This document shows, piece by piece, positions 8,740 to 17,768 of a DNA stretch of 64,000 nucleotides. The stretch is taken from the NCBI RefSeq assembly GCF_005937985.2, contig NZ_CP042172.1, forward strand, positions 3,038,001 through 3,102,000, given 5' to 3'. This DNA is from Arthrobacter sp. KBS0702 (GTDB lineage Bacteria; Actinomycetota; Actinomycetes; Actinomycetales; Micrococcaceae). Positions within the stretch are counted from its first letter, which is position 1, and each line of letters starts with the position of its first letter. Below the pieces are notes generated by a model, which saw only the letters and a program-made list of their open reading frames with translations, had not been told where the DNA came from and made no database searches. The translations under genes and the position numbers were made by a program.

Positions 8740-9189
8740 CTAGGCCTGGTCGTTGCCCTGGTCCGCGCCCGGTTCCTCGTCGGACGGCTTGAAGTCGCGG
8801 CGGATGTTGGCCACACCCTCCGGATCGATTTCGAAACCGTACACTGCACCGGGGTTGATAACCATGCCAAGCTCGTCGCCAAGGTTGCCGATGATCGCCG
8901 CGCCCTGGGTGCCCAGGACGTTCGGCGCCGCGGCGAGGTACTGCTCGGTGACGCGGCTCGGGTGCGAGAAGACGGCCAGCACAGGCTTGCCGGCGGAGTT
9001 CGCCAGCACCAGCGGCTCGACCTGGGAATCGGGGCCCTCGATCGTGTCGGTGCTGACGATGTACACCTCGTTGTTGAGGAACGCCAGGATGACGTCCACC
9101 GGGTTGGCGTCCGGCTGCTCCCCCCGGGCGAGCTTCTCTTCGAGGTCGTTGAGCGGCTGGTTGTCCAGGTGTGCGGGCTGTTCAGTCAT
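8740..9189 (-). CDS. SseB-family protein
   Basis: A 149-residue protein matching the SseB N-terminal domain pattern: NDLEEKLARG at the start, EVYIVSTD, then AFSHPSRV-like VFSHPSRVTEQYL and a final strand reading VYGFEIDPEGV. The family was named for an enhanced-serine-sensitivity locus; its function in actinobacteria is unknown. It is acidic and cytosolic, with no signal peptide or membrane segment. Confidence 0.75.
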   Translation of the reverse strand: MTEQPAHLDNQPLNDLEEKLARGEQPDANPVDVILAFLNNEVYIVSTDTIEGPDSQVEPLVLANSAGKPVLAVFSHPSRVTEQYLAAAPNVLGTQGAAIIGNLGDELGMVINPGAVYGFEIDPEGVANIRRDFKPSDEEPGADQGNDQA

Positions 9190-9252
9190 GTTCCTACTCG
9201 ATCACGTTGCGCCGGGCACCGCAAACCCTCCGCGCCCGGGCGGCCGGTTCAC

Positions 9253-9290
9253 GGGTTCCATCCACGCTCGCGGTTTGGACACCGCGAGCC
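9253..9290. repeat. intergenic hairpin element, copy 1 (downstream of the AbiEi/DUF559 gene)
   Basis: GGGTTCCATCC at 9253-9263 is followed by a perfect 9-bp hairpin, GCTCGCGGT-ttggac-ACCGCGAGC (9266-9289). A related element with GGGTTCCGTCC and a GTTTTGACAC-type loop lies at 10422-10481, on the other side of the gene. On the minus strand this one lies 31 bp after the stop and may end that transcript. Confidence 0.55.
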
Positions 9291-9319
9291 CGGCTCAAAG
9301 CCGCGAGCAGGCGGCCATC

Positions 9320-10270
9320 TCAGCGCCCGAGCACCCGAAGCAGCCTCGTCTTCAGCTCCTGCTCGCGGAACAGGTCCCGCCATTCGACCCGGATGAACTT
9401 CCAGCCCAGTTCCATCAGGGCCTTCTCGCGGCGCCGCTCCGCAAAAATGGCCTCGGCGGTAGGGGCGTAGTTGAAATATTTGCCGCGACCGTCAAACTCC
9501 AAAGCCACCCGCCGCTCCGGCCACGCGCAATCCAACCTGCATATCCCCAGCCGCGTCCGCACCTCGAACTGGAGCTGCGGAGAAGGAAGCTTCAGCCGCC
9601 TGACCAGGTCGCGGAGAAGGGTTTCACCCGGCGACTCGGACAGCGGATCCGCATTGGCAACAACCTTCTTCAGGGTCGCGACGCCCGGTGCCCCGCGGAG
9701 CCGGGCGCACTCCAGTTCCACCGCCTCCCGGCCGGCCCCGAGCCGCAAGGCATGGTCCATCAGGATCAGTCCCTGCGCATAGTTCAGGACGAGGCAGCTG
9801 TCTGCGGCCGTTCGGGCCAGCGACGTAACGCGATGCCCTGCCACGTGCACGACGTCAGAGGGACCCAGCGCACGGGTATGCGCCCTGACATCGCTCGCGT
9901 GGCCGCCGGACGAGGGAAGAAACGGCACCGTGAGGTGGATGGTGTCGTCTACTTTCCAGAGAAAGAGTCCGTGAAGCCGGGCTGCCGTGGTGTGGCTGAA
10001 CACGTAGGCGCCCGTTGAGCTCGTCAGGCAGCGGTGTGCGTAGGCCTCGATCCGGCAGCGCGAGGCACCATTCGCATCGAGTGCTGCCCAGAAGGAGCGG
10101 CGGACGTAGCACCCCCGGCGCAGTTTGACGAGGGTGCCGTCGGCAGCCAACTGCAGGATCTGCGGTGCGGACAGGCCTCGGTCCAGCAGTTCCTCGGTGC
10201 GCCACAGATTGGCGGCTTCGGGAAGCTTTGTGGTCAGGGCTGCTGCCGAAGGTACCGGGTCAGGTGTCAA
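9320..10270 (-). CDS. AbiEi-type antitoxin-domain protein with DUF559/Vsr-like C-terminus
   Basis: A 316-residue two-domain protein. Residues about 15-60 are the winged-helix AbiEi-type N-terminus (TEELLDRGLSAPQILQLAADG then KLRRGCYVRR). The C-terminal 100 residues are a DUF559/Vsr-like PD-(D/E)xK fold with DCAWPERRVALEFDGRGKYF and KALMELGWKFIRVEW. Many actinobacteria carry several such genes without an AbiEii partner, and no toxin gene is adjacent here. The apparent start is a TTG with an in-frame stop just upstream. Activity (antitoxin, nuclease or neither) is unproven. Confidence 0.75.
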   Translation of the reverse strand: MTPDPVPSAAALTTKLPEAANLWRTEELLDRGLSAPQILQLAADGTLVKLRRGCYVRRSFWAALDANGASRCRIEAYAHRCLTSSTGAYVFSHTTAARLHGLFLWKVDDTIHLTVPFLPSSGGHASDVRAHTRALGPSDVVHVAGHRVTSLARTAADSCLVLNYAQGLILMDHALRLGAGREAVELECARLRGAPGVATLKKVVANADPLSESPGETLLRDLVRRLKLPSPQLQFEVRTRLGICRLDCAWPERRVALEFDGRGKYFNYAPTAEAIFAERRREKALMELGWKFIRVEWRDLFREQELKTRLLRVLGR

Positions 10271-10421
10271 CGGCCGGGCCGGGCGTCAACGGCCGGGCTG
10301 GCTCCGCGGCCCACACAGCGGCGAGGGGATCCTCACGCTGGGCTGCAGGGTATTCCATGGCGCCAGCCTGATGCCGCTGCCACCTGTCCGAAAGTCCGCG
10401 AACCACCTATGTGCACAACGA

Positions 10422-10481
10422 CTCGCGGGTTCCGTCCGCCGTCGACGTTTTGACACGCCGAGTCGGGACGGAACCCGCGAG
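10422..10481 (-). terminator. topA terminator-like hairpin and repeat copy 2
   Basis: CTCGCGGGTTCCGTCC at 10422-10437 is the exact reverse complement of 10466-10481, giving a 16-bp stem with a 28-base loop, starting 16 bp after the topA stop on the minus strand. It shares the word GGGTTCCRTCC and the GTTTKGACAC-type loop with the hairpin at 9253-9290. Confidence 0.55.
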
Positions 10482-10497
10482 CGGGAGCGAAATGCCC

Positions 10498-13227
10498 TTA
10501 CTTCTTGGCGGGGGCTTTCTTGCGGGCGGGGGCCTTGCGGGCCGTCGTCGTGCGCTTGACCGGACCCTTGGCGCGCTTCTCGGCGAGGAGTTCGACGGCC
10601 TGTTCCCGGGTCAGCTCCTCGATGGAGGTGGACCGCGGCACCGTGATGTTGGTGACGCCGTCGGTGATGTACGGGCCGAAGCGGCCTTCCTTCACCACGA
10701 TGTTCTTCTCCGAGACCGGATCCGGGCCGAACTCCGCCAGCGGCGCGACTGCGGCGCGGGCGCCGCGCTGCTTGGGCTGCGAGTAGATCTCCAGTGCCTG
10801 CTCCAGCGTGATGGTGAAGATTTCCTCCTCCGACCCGATCGACCGGGAGTCCGTGCCCTTCTTCAGGTACGGACCGAAGCGGCCGTTCTGCACGGTGATC
10901 GGGTTGCCGTCCGCGTCCTGGCCGAGGACGCGGGGCAGGCTCATCAGCTGCAGCGCCTCATCCAGGGTGACGGTGTCCACGCCCATGGAGGCGAACAGCG
11001 ACCCGGTGCGGGGCTTGGCCTTGACGGGCTTCTTCGGCGGCTTCGGCTTGCCGTTCTTGTAGTACTCCACCGGCTGGTTGGCGAGCTGCTCCTCGGTCAT
11101 CTCGGGGATGATCTCGGTGACGTACGCCCCGTAGCGGCCATTCTTGGCCACGATGGTGTGCCCGGTGTGCGGGTCCTCGCCGAGCACCCGTTCCTCGGGA
11201 GCGGCGGTCTCCATCAGCTCGATCGCCTTGGCGGCGGTGAGCTCGTCCGGGGCTAGGTCCTCGGGGACGTTGGCGCGGGCGGACTCGACGACTTCGCCGG
11301 TCTTCGGGTCCACGGTGGGGACTGAGCTCTCCAGGTACGGGCCGAACTTGCCGACGCGCAGCGTGATGCCGTCAGTGATCGGGATGGAGTTGATTTCGCG
11401 GGCGTCGATCTCGCCCAGGTTGTTGACGATGCTCAGCAGCCCGGGCTCGGAATCCGCGCCGAAGTAGAAGTGCTTGAGCCAGGCGGGTCCGGCTTCCTGG
11501 CCGTTGGCGATCTTGTCCAGGTCGGCTTCCATGTCCGCGGTGAAGTCGTAGTCCACGTAGTCGTGGAAGTGCTGTTCGAGCAGCCGGATCACGGAGAACG
11601 CGATCCAGCTCGGGACCAGGGCTGAGCCCTGCTTCCGGACGTAGCCGCGGTCCTGGATAGTGGAAATCGTGGAGGCGTAGGTCGACGGGCGGCCGATGCC
11701 CTTCTTTTCCAGTTCCGCGGTCAGGGACGCTTCGGTGTAGCGCGGCGGCGGCGAGGTCTCGTGCCCGACGGCGACGATCTCCGACGCGGTCAGGGCGTCG
11801 TCCTTGGCCACGTTGGGCAGCCGGCGCGCTTCCTCGGAGTCCTCGTCCCCGCGGCTCTCGTCCTTGCCTTCCTCGTAGGCTGCGAGGAAGCCCGGGAAGG
11901 TGATGACGGTGCCGGAAGCGGAGAATTCGGCGTCCCTGCCGTCGGTAGCGACGGCGCCGAGGCGGATGGTCGCCGTCGAGCCCTTGGCGTCGGCCATCTG
12001 CGAGGCGACGGTGCGCTTCCAGATCAGCTCGTAGAGGCGGAATTCGTCGCCGGAAAGCTGCTTCGCGACCTGCGCCGGGGTGCGGAAGGAGTCACCGGCG
12101 GGACGGATGGCCTCGTGGGCCTCCTGCGCGTTGGCTGCCTTGCCGGAGTAGACGCGGGGCGAGGCCGGGACGTACTCCGGGCCGTAAAGCTCGGAGGCCT
12201 GGCGGCGCGCCGCGGTGATGGCCTCGTTGCTCAGTGCGGACGAGTCCGTACGCATGTAGGTGATGTAGCCGTTTTCATAGAGCCGCTGGGCCACCTGCAT
12301 GGTGCTCTTCGAGGAGAAGCGCAGCTTGCGCCCGGCCTCCTGCTGCAGCGTGGAGGTGGTGAACGGCGCCGCGGGGCGGCGGGTGTAGGGCTTGGTGTCG
12401 ACGGAGCGGACCCGGAAGTCCGCGTCCTGCAGTCCGGCGGCCAGGGACGCCGCACGCTCCTCGTTGAGGTGCACGACGTTGCGTGAGGTGAGCTCGCCGT
12501 CGTCGTTGAAGTCCCGTCCGCTGGCGACCTTGGAACCGTCGACGGAGGCAAGCTTGGCCTTGAACGAGCCGGATTCCGCACCGAACTGGCCGGTCAGGTC
12601 CCAGTAGGCCGCGGACTTGAAGGCCATCCGTTCGCGTTCGCGGTCCACGACCATGCGGGTCACCACGGACTGCACCCGGCCGGCGGACAGGCCGCGGGCC
12701 ACCTTGCGCCACAGCACCGGGGAGATCTCGTAGCCGTAGAGCCGGTCCAGCACGCGGCGGGTTTCCTGGGCGTCGACCAGGTCCTGGTCCACGTCGCGCA
12801 GGTTGTCCATGGCGCGGTGGATGGCTTCCTTGGTGATTTCACCGAAGGTCATCCGGTAGACCGGGACCTTGGGCTTGAGCACTTCGAGCAGGTGCCACGC
12901 GATGGCCTCGCCCTCGCGGTCCCCATCGGTTGCGAGATAGAGCGCGTCGGCGCCCTTGAGCTGGGCCTTGAGTTCGGCGACTTTTTTCTTCTTGTCCGGG
13001 GACACCACGTAGTACGGCTTGAAGTCGTGCTCGATGTCGACGGCGAACTTGCCCAGCGGCGTTTTCTTCAGGTCTGCAGGGAGCTCCGAGGGCTGCGGAA
13101 GGTCGCGGATGTGACCGATGGAGGCCTCAACGATGAAACCTTCGCCCAGGTACTTGGCGATGGTCTTGCTCTTGGCGGGAGACTCCACAATCACGAGTTT
13201 CTTGCCGGTGGGGGCCTTGCTTGGCAC
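10498..13227 (-). CDS. topA: DNA topoisomerase I
   Basis: A 909-residue type IA topoisomerase that relaxes negative supercoils. The N-terminal TOPRIM domain begins KKLVIVESPAKSKTIAKYLG and has DGDREGEAIAWH (acidic metal site). The active-site tyrosine is in GYITYMRTDSS near residue 310. The C-terminus has the zinc-free actinobacterial repeats, with GKFGPYLESS, GRYGAYVTE, GRFGPYLKKG and GRFGPYITDG, and ends in a Lys/Arg/Ala tail that helps processivity in Mycobacterium. Start GTG at 13227 has AGGAG 5 nt upstream; the frame is open further upstream but the family N-terminus fits here. Confidence 0.96.
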   Translation of the reverse strand: MPSKAPTGKKLVIVESPAKSKTIAKYLGEGFIVEASIGHIRDLPQPSELPADLKKTPLGKFAVDIEHDFKPYYVVSPDKKKKVAELKAQLKGADALYLATDGDREGEAIAWHLLEVLKPKVPVYRMTFGEITKEAIHRAMDNLRDVDQDLVDAQETRRVLDRLYGYEISPVLWRKVARGLSAGRVQSVVTRMVVDRERERMAFKSAAYWDLTGQFGAESGSFKAKLASVDGSKVASGRDFNDDGELTSRNVVHLNEERAASLAAGLQDADFRVRSVDTKPYTRRPAAPFTTSTLQQEAGRKLRFSSKSTMQVAQRLYENGYITYMRTDSSALSNEAITAARRQASELYGPEYVPASPRVYSGKAANAQEAHEAIRPAGDSFRTPAQVAKQLSGDEFRLYELIWKRTVASQMADAKGSTATIRLGAVATDGRDAEFSASGTVITFPGFLAAYEEGKDESRGDEDSEEARRLPNVAKDDALTASEIVAVGHETSPPPRYTEASLTAELEKKGIGRPSTYASTISTIQDRGYVRKQGSALVPSWIAFSVIRLLEQHFHDYVDYDFTADMEADLDKIANGQEAGPAWLKHFYFGADSEPGLLSIVNNLGEIDAREINSIPITDGITLRVGKFGPYLESSVPTVDPKTGEVVESARANVPEDLAPDELTAAKAIELMETAAPEERVLGEDPHTGHTIVAKNGRYGAYVTEIIPEMTEEQLANQPVEYYKNGKPKPPKKPVKAKPRTGSLFASMGVDTVTLDEALQLMSLPRVLGQDADGNPITVQNGRFGPYLKKGTDSRSIGSEEEIFTITLEQALEIYSQPKQRGARAAVAPLAEFGPDPVSEKNIVVKEGRFGPYITDGVTNITVPRSTSIEELTREQAVELLAEKRAKGPVKRTTTARKAPARKKAPAKK

Positions 13228-13493
13228 GGTGCTCCTACAGAAAAAGGTTGCTCGGGCAGATGCGCCCATACCCGCCTAGTTCACCATATTTTGCAGATTC
13301 CCGCGCATCCGTGCCCGAAATCCGTACCTTCGGGCGGCCGCTAGTAGGCATTGGGCAGCGTCACAAAGAATTCGACCGTTCCGCAAGTCCGGCGTGCCGG
13401 AAGGCTCTGGACTCGTTCTAAGCATGCTGATAAATCTGGTGGGCAGATCCCGATTCCGCGGGATCCATCGACGGCCCGGAACGGGAGAACGAC

Positions 13494-16055
13494 ATGGTTG
13501 ACCGTATTGCCGAGATTTGGGGCACGAGGACGCCTTATCCCAAGGACGGGCTGTGGCCGGTCCGAGTGGACCAGGCACTCGGTGAAGGTGTCACGGAGGA
13601 CGACGTCGACCGCTGGGTCCAGTCCGCCTGTGTGCTCTGCAGCAACGGCTGCGCGTGCGACATCGCCGTGAAGGACGGCGCCATGGTCGGTATCCGCGGC
13701 CGCGCCGGAGACTTGGTCAACCACGGCAGACTGGGGCCGAAGGGCCTGTTCGCCAGTTGGCAGGGCGTGTCCCACCGGGACCGACTCAAGCGGCCTTTGA
13801 TCCGGGAAAACGGCCGGCTCGTCGAATGCGACTGGGACACCGCCATGAACCGCATCGCCGAGCGGAGCCGGCAGCTGCTGCGCGAACGCGGGCCCCTTAG
13901 CCACGGTTTCTACACCAGCGGTCAGCTGTTCCTTGAGGAGTACTACGCCTTGGCCGTCATCGGGAAAGCAGGACTCGGAACGCCCCACATGGACGGCAAC
14001 ACACGCCTGTGCACCGCCACTGCGGCGGCGGCATTGAAGGAGTCCTTCGGCGCCGACGGACAGCCCGGCACTTACACCGACATCGACAGCTGCGACGCGA
14101 TCTTCCTCTACGGTCACAACATGGCCGAGACGCAGACCGTCCTATGGTCCCGTGTGCTGGACCGCATCGCCGGGCCGGACCGCCCCAAAGTCGTCTGCGT
14201 TGACCCGCGCGACACGGAGGTGGCGCGGTACGCCGATGTCCACCTCGCCGTCCGGCCGGGCACCAATCTTGCCCTGATGAATGCCCTGGTCCACGAAATC
14301 CTTGCGCACGGCTGGTTCGACAAGGACTACGTGAACGAACATACGGTAGGCCTGGACAAGCTCAAGGCCACCGTCCTGCCGTGGACGGCGGAAGCAGCGG
14401 CGGCGGTCTGCGACGTGAGGGCCGCCGACATCAGGGAAGCCGCCCGCATCTTCGGCACCTCGGGACGCGTGCTTTCCACCGTTCTTCAGGGCTTTTACCA
14501 GTCCGCGCAGGCCACCGCCGCCTCTTGCCAGGTCAACAACCTGCACCTGCTCCGCGGGCTGCTGGGGCGGCCCGGATGCGGGATCCTGCAGATGAACGGG
14601 CAGCCGACCGCGCAGAACAACCGCGAATGCGGGGCGGACGGGGATCTCCCCGGCTTCCGGAACTGGGAGAACCCGGAGCACATCCGGGAACTGGCCGAGC
14701 TCTGGGACGTTGACCCCTTGACCATCCCGCACTGGGCGCCACCGACGCACGCGATGCAGATCTTCCGCTACGCCGAGCAGGGCTCCATCGAATTTCTCTG
14801 GATTTCGGCGACCAACCCCGCGGTCTCCATGCCCGACCTGCCCCGGATCCGGAGCATTCTGGCCAAACCCGAGCTGTTCGTGGTGGTACAGGACCTGTAC
14901 CTGACCGAGACGGCGCAGGCCGCCGATGTCGTGCTGCCCGCGGCCGGCTGGGGTGAAAAGACGGGGACCTTCACCAACGTCAACCGCACCGTCCACCTTT
15001 CGGACAAGGCCGTCGAACCGCCCGGTGAGGCGCGGAGCGACCTGGACATCTTCCTCGACTACTCCCGCCGGATGGGGTTCACCACCCTGCAGGGCGAACC
15101 GCTGCTTCCCTGGACCGGGCCCGAGGAGGCCTTTGAGGCGTGGAAGAAGTGCTCCCATGGCCGGCCCTGCGACTACAGCGGCATGAGCTACGAGCGGCTC
15201 CGTGGCGGCAGCGGCATCCAGTGGCCCTGCAATGAGGAGAATCCGGACGGCCGCGAGCGGCTCTACGCGGACGGGGTCTTCCCCACAGACCCGGACTACT
15301 GCGAAAGCTATGGGCATGACCTCCTAACCGGCGCCACCGTGGGCGCCGAGTCCTTCCGCGCCAGCGTCCCGCGTGGCCGGGCCATCCTGAAGACCGCCGA
15401 CTATTCCCCTCCCCACGAGGAGCCCGACGGCCGGTACCCGTTCCGGTACACCACGGGACGAACCGCCTACCACTTCCACACTCGGACCAAGACCGGACGG
15501 TCCCGGCCCCTGACCCAGGCCGCGCCCCGCGCCTGGGTGGAGCTCAGCCCGCACGACGCCGAACGGCTGGGAGTCCGGGAAGGCGACCTGGTCCGGGTGG
15601 CGTCGCGGCGCGGCCGGATCGAAGTCCCGGCCCGCGTCAGCGACATCCGCACCGGAACGGTCTTCGCGCCGTTCCACTACGGATACTGGGACGGGGACGG
15701 CTCCCCCGGCGAACACCCGACAGCCGCGAACGAGCTCACCATCACCGAATGGGATCCTGTCTCGAAGCAGCCGGTCTTCAAGAACGCGGCCGTCAAGGTG
15801 GAGAAGATCGGCGAGGGTACGGGCCCCGCACCGGCGCCGACCACGACGGCTTCGCGCCCGTCCGCTGCGACCGAAGGCCCGGGCACGCAGCGGCCGCGGC
15901 CGACGACCGGAGGCGGCGAAGCCGACGCCACGGAGCAAGTCGATGCCGCGCCGCCGCCCCGCTTTACGGAAGCGGTCAGGGCCGGCCGGCCCGGCCCGGG
16001 CAGCAACCGACCCGACGGCATCAGCGGAGGCACCGGCCAGGAGGAACGGCCATGA
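13494..16055 (+). CDS. molybdopterin-dependent oxidoreductase (assimilatory nitrate reductase/formate dehydrogenase-like)
   Basis: An 853-residue enzyme of the DMSO-reductase superfamily. C46, C49 and C53 (ACVLCSNGCACD) supply three Fe-S ligands, but the usual fourth Cys in the NxGRLCxKG motif is glycine (HGRLGPKG, G81); C55 is an extra nearby cysteine. C173 (NTRLCTATA) is the likely molybdenum ligand, as in Nap/Nas enzymes, rather than selenocysteine. The dinucleotide-binding domain is near 680-790, followed by about 70 Pro/Ala/Thr-rich disordered residues. It has no Tat signal, so it is cytoplasmic. GGAGAA precedes the ATG. The stop overlaps the next gene by 4 bp. The electron donor and substrate are not evident. 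Confidence 0.85.
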   Translation: MVDRIAEIWGTRTPYPKDGLWPVRVDQALGEGVTEDDVDRWVQSACVLCSNGCACDIAVKDGAMVGIRGRAGDLVNHGRLGPKGLFASWQGVSHRDRLKRPLIRENGRLVECDWDTAMNRIAERSRQLLRERGPLSHGFYTSGQLFLEEYYALAVIGKAGLGTPHMDGNTRLCTATAAAALKESFGADGQPGTYTDIDSCDAIFLYGHNMAETQTVLWSRVLDRIAGPDRPKVVCVDPRDTEVARYADVHLAVRPGTNLALMNALVHEILAHGWFDKDYVNEHTVGLDKLKATVLPWTAEAAAAVCDVRAADIREAARIFGTSGRVLSTVLQGFYQSAQATAASCQVNNLHLLRGLLGRPGCGILQMNGQPTAQNNRECGADGDLPGFRNWENPEHIRELAELWDVDPLTIPHWAPPTHAMQIFRYAEQGSIEFLWISATNPAVSMPDLPRIRSILAKPELFVVVQDLYLTETAQAADVVLPAAGWGEKTGTFTNVNRTVHLSDKAVEPPGEARSDLDIFLDYSRRMGFTTLQGEPLLPWTGPEEAFEAWKKCSHGRPCDYSGMSYERLRGGSGIQWPCNEENPDGRERLYADGVFPTDPDYCESYGHDLLTGATVGAESFRASVPRGRAILKTADYSPPHEEPDGRYPFRYTTGRTAYHFHTRTKTGRSRPLTQAAPRAWVELSPHDAERLGVREGDLVRVASRRGRIEVPARVSDIRTGTVFAPFHYGYWDGDGSPGEHPTAANELTITEWDPVSKQPVFKNAAVKVEKIGEGTGPAPAPTTTASRPSAATEGPGTQRPRPTTGGGEADATEQVDAAPPPRFTEAVRAGRPGPGSNRPDGISGGTGQEERP

Positions 16056-16513
16056 ATTTGAACATCTACCTGGGCATGCTGCACCATGCTGAAAACACCC
16101 TGGCGGAGTCATTCCGCCAGGTCGCGGCCGGTCACGGCGCGGAGCCCGACGTGCACTTCCTGTGCCATACCCTGGCGCAACAGTGCGAGGAGCACAGCCG
16201 CCTTCTGCACCCGATCGTCCAGCGCTACGGCGAAGACCCTTCGGATGCCGAGCCGGAACGACTCCACGCCGGGGGCCTTTCCAGCACGCGCCAAGGCCCG
16301 GTGGGGCTGCTGCGGGACCTGCAGGACCTGTACCTGCTGGCCACCTTCGTCGACGTTACCTGGACGATGGTCAAACAAGCCGCCTCGGCCCTCCGCGACC
16401 GTGAACTGCTGGAGGTGGTGTCCCGGTGCGACAGCGAGACCGCCGTGCAGCTGCGCTGGCTGCAGACCCGAATGAAACAGGCCGCTCCGCAGGCCCTGAT
16501 CGCGGCGCGCTAG
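16052..16513 (+). CDS. helical protein coupled to the molybdoenzyme (ferritin/hemerythrin-like fold suspected)
   Basis: A 153-residue, almost all-helical protein that starts in an ATGA overlap with the molybdopterin oxidoreductase, with AGGAGG upstream, so the two are co-expressed. Helices carry Glu/His pairs (LGMLHHAENTLAES, HFLCHTLAQQCEEHSRLLHP), a pattern seen in four-helix-bundle metal proteins. I cannot name a family with certainty. A partner or chaperone role for the molybdoenzyme is inferred from the overlap alone. Its stop shares bases with the convergent membrane-protein gene. Confidence 0.65.
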   Translation: MNLNIYLGMLHHAENTLAESFRQVAAGHGAEPDVHFLCHTLAQQCEEHSRLLHPIVQRYGEDPSDAEPERLHAGGLSSTRQGPVGLLRDLQDLYLLATFVDVTWTMVKQAASALRDRELLEVVSRCDSETAVQLRWLQTRMKQAAPQALIAAR

Positions 16514-16899
16514 CTCGGATCTTCCGAGACGGCTGCGCGCTCGATCCGCTCCCGCTGACGTTCGATTTCCTTCTCGCCTTCGTTTTCCGCGTCGTACAGC
16601 TTCGCATTGCTGACCTTGAGCTCCAGCATCAGGGCATCCAGTTTCAGGTGCAGGGCGGCGGTGTCCCGGTTCTGGGTGTTCTGAATGATGAACACCATCA
16701 GGAAGGTGACGATGGTGGTGCCGGTGTTGATGACCAGTTGCCAGGTATCCGAAAACTGCAGGAGCGGGCCGGTAAAGGCCCAAACCACCAGCACGGCGAC
16801 CGCAGCGCTGAAGACCCAGGCGTGGCCAAGAATCCTGGCCGTTGCTGTGGTGAACCGCGTGAATACATCCGGACGGTTGTCCGTCTTGGTTTCAGCCAT
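16510..16899 (-). CDS. low-affinity iron permease family small membrane protein
   Basis: A 129-residue protein of the low-affinity iron permease-like family. It has an N-terminal FTRFTTATARILGHAWVF segment, two membrane helices (about 25-48 and 55-78) and the family signature NTGTTIVTFLMVFIIQNTQNRD, followed by a cytosolic coiled coil ending in Glu/Arg. Iron transport has been assigned to the family by distant similarity only. Its stop codon overlaps that of the upstream helical gene by 3 bp on the opposite strand. The ATG at 16899 is preferred because MAETKTDNRP leads straight into the conserved domain. Confidence 0.75.
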   Translation of the reverse strand: MAETKTDNRPDVFTRFTTATARILGHAWVFSAAVAVLVVWAFTGPLLQFSDTWQLVINTGTTIVTFLMVFIIQNTQNRDTAALHLKLDALMLELKVSNAKLYDAENEGEKEIERQRERIERAAVSEDPS

Positions 16900-17015
16900 G
16901 TCCCGTTCGCTTTCCCTCGATAATCCGCCGCCGCCTGGCCGGACGGGCCGCGGGACTGCCGGAGCCTCGCGGTCCCTCAAGTCTGGCACCGGACTGCGGG
17001 ATCTGGCGGTTCTGC

Positions 17016-17669
17016 CTAGGAAGCGGAGGCGGCCTTGCCCCGGTCGTCCGGAATCATCGACCACATGGTGGCCATCCGCTCCGCGCCTTCGGGCACCCGG
17101 TCCGGGTCCTCGAGCTCGTAGTCCTTCAGAAGGTCAAAAAGCCTCTCGTTCAGTTCCGCGCGCTGGGCGGGAGTCAGGTACAGCAGGCTGCTGGCCAGCA
17201 CCACCGCGGAGGGGCCGTCGGCGGTGTCGCCGGCCTCTCGCCGCTCATTGCGGGCCTTGGCGTATGCAAGAACCCGTCGGCGGTAGGCGTCGAGTTCGAG
17301 GTCCACGACGGCGAGTTCCCCGCCCGCCACTCCCCCGAGCGAGTGGATGGTGAAGTCCGTGCCCGCGGCCTTCCAGCGCCGTTCCCTGGCGTCTCCGGCG
17401 GTGGCGGCGGGTACGACGATGCCCCACTTCTGGAGGGCGCGCAGATGGTAGCTCATGGCGCTGGGGGTGAGGCCGGTCTGCGCGGCCAGTTCGGTGGCCG
17501 TCCGGCTGACCTGGGTGGAATACAGCTCTGAAATCACCTCGAGCCGGGCGGCGTGGGCCAGGGCCCGGATCGCCTTCGGGTCGGTGATTTCGACCTTCTT
17601 TTCCGGACGCTGCCGGCGCTTGGCGGCCGGGGCAGCGGACGGCTCGGCCTTCGAGGTATCTGCATTCAC
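17016..17669 (-). CDS. ArsR/HTH_20-family repressor divergent from an MFS transporter
   Basis: A 217-residue regulator. An N-terminal basic tail precedes a winged helix-turn-helix (ALAHAARLEVISELY, then LTPSAMSYHLRALQKWGIV). The long C-terminal region resembles the effector part of helix-turn-helix_20 regulators that pair with efflux genes. GGAGG stands 6 nt before the ATG. It is divergent from the MFS gene, with 78 bp between the starts holding repeated TTCAT/ATGAA words; control of the transporter and itself is likely. Confidence 0.8.
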   Translation of the reverse strand: MNADTSKAEPSAAPAAKRRQRPEKKVEITDPKAIRALAHAARLEVISELYSTQVSRTATELAAQTGLTPSAMSYHLRALQKWGIVVPAATAGDARERRWKAAGTDFTIHSLGGVAGGELAVVDLELDAYRRRVLAYAKARNERREAGDTADGPSAVVLASSLLYLTPAQRAELNERLFDLLKDYELEDPDRVPEGAERMATMWSMIPDDRGKAASAS

Positions 17670-17711
17670 ACCTCCAGTCTAGCTAGGCCCGCCAAACTAT
17701 GAAAGGAATGC

Positions 17712-17768
17712 TTGACACTATGCCGCCGGCGCGATACTTTTCATTCTATGAAGCAGATATTTCATAAA
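17712..17768 (+). promoter_or_regulatory. promoter and putative operator of the MFS transporter gene
   Basis: TTGACA at 17712-17717 is followed 17 bp later by TACTTT (17735-17740), and the overlapping GATACT is at 17733. The ATG at 17748 would then start within about 2-8 nt of transcription, so the mRNA may be leaderless. The segment from 17739 to 17766 contains mirrored TTCAT/ATGAA words (TTCATTCTATGAA, then TTTCATAAA), a plausible site for the divergent ArsR-type repressor. Confidence 0.55.

Noticed and set aside
9320..10270. Complete AbiE toxin-antitoxin system
   Set aside because: No AbiEii nucleotidyltransferase gene is adjacent; only the AbiEi-like/DUF559 protein is present.
13341..14117. 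258-codon minus-strand ORF ending VEFFVTLPNAY
   Set aside because: Most of it is antisense to the molybdoenzyme. The last codons upstream of 13494 look gene-like and could be a remnant of a lost gene, but no domain supports it.
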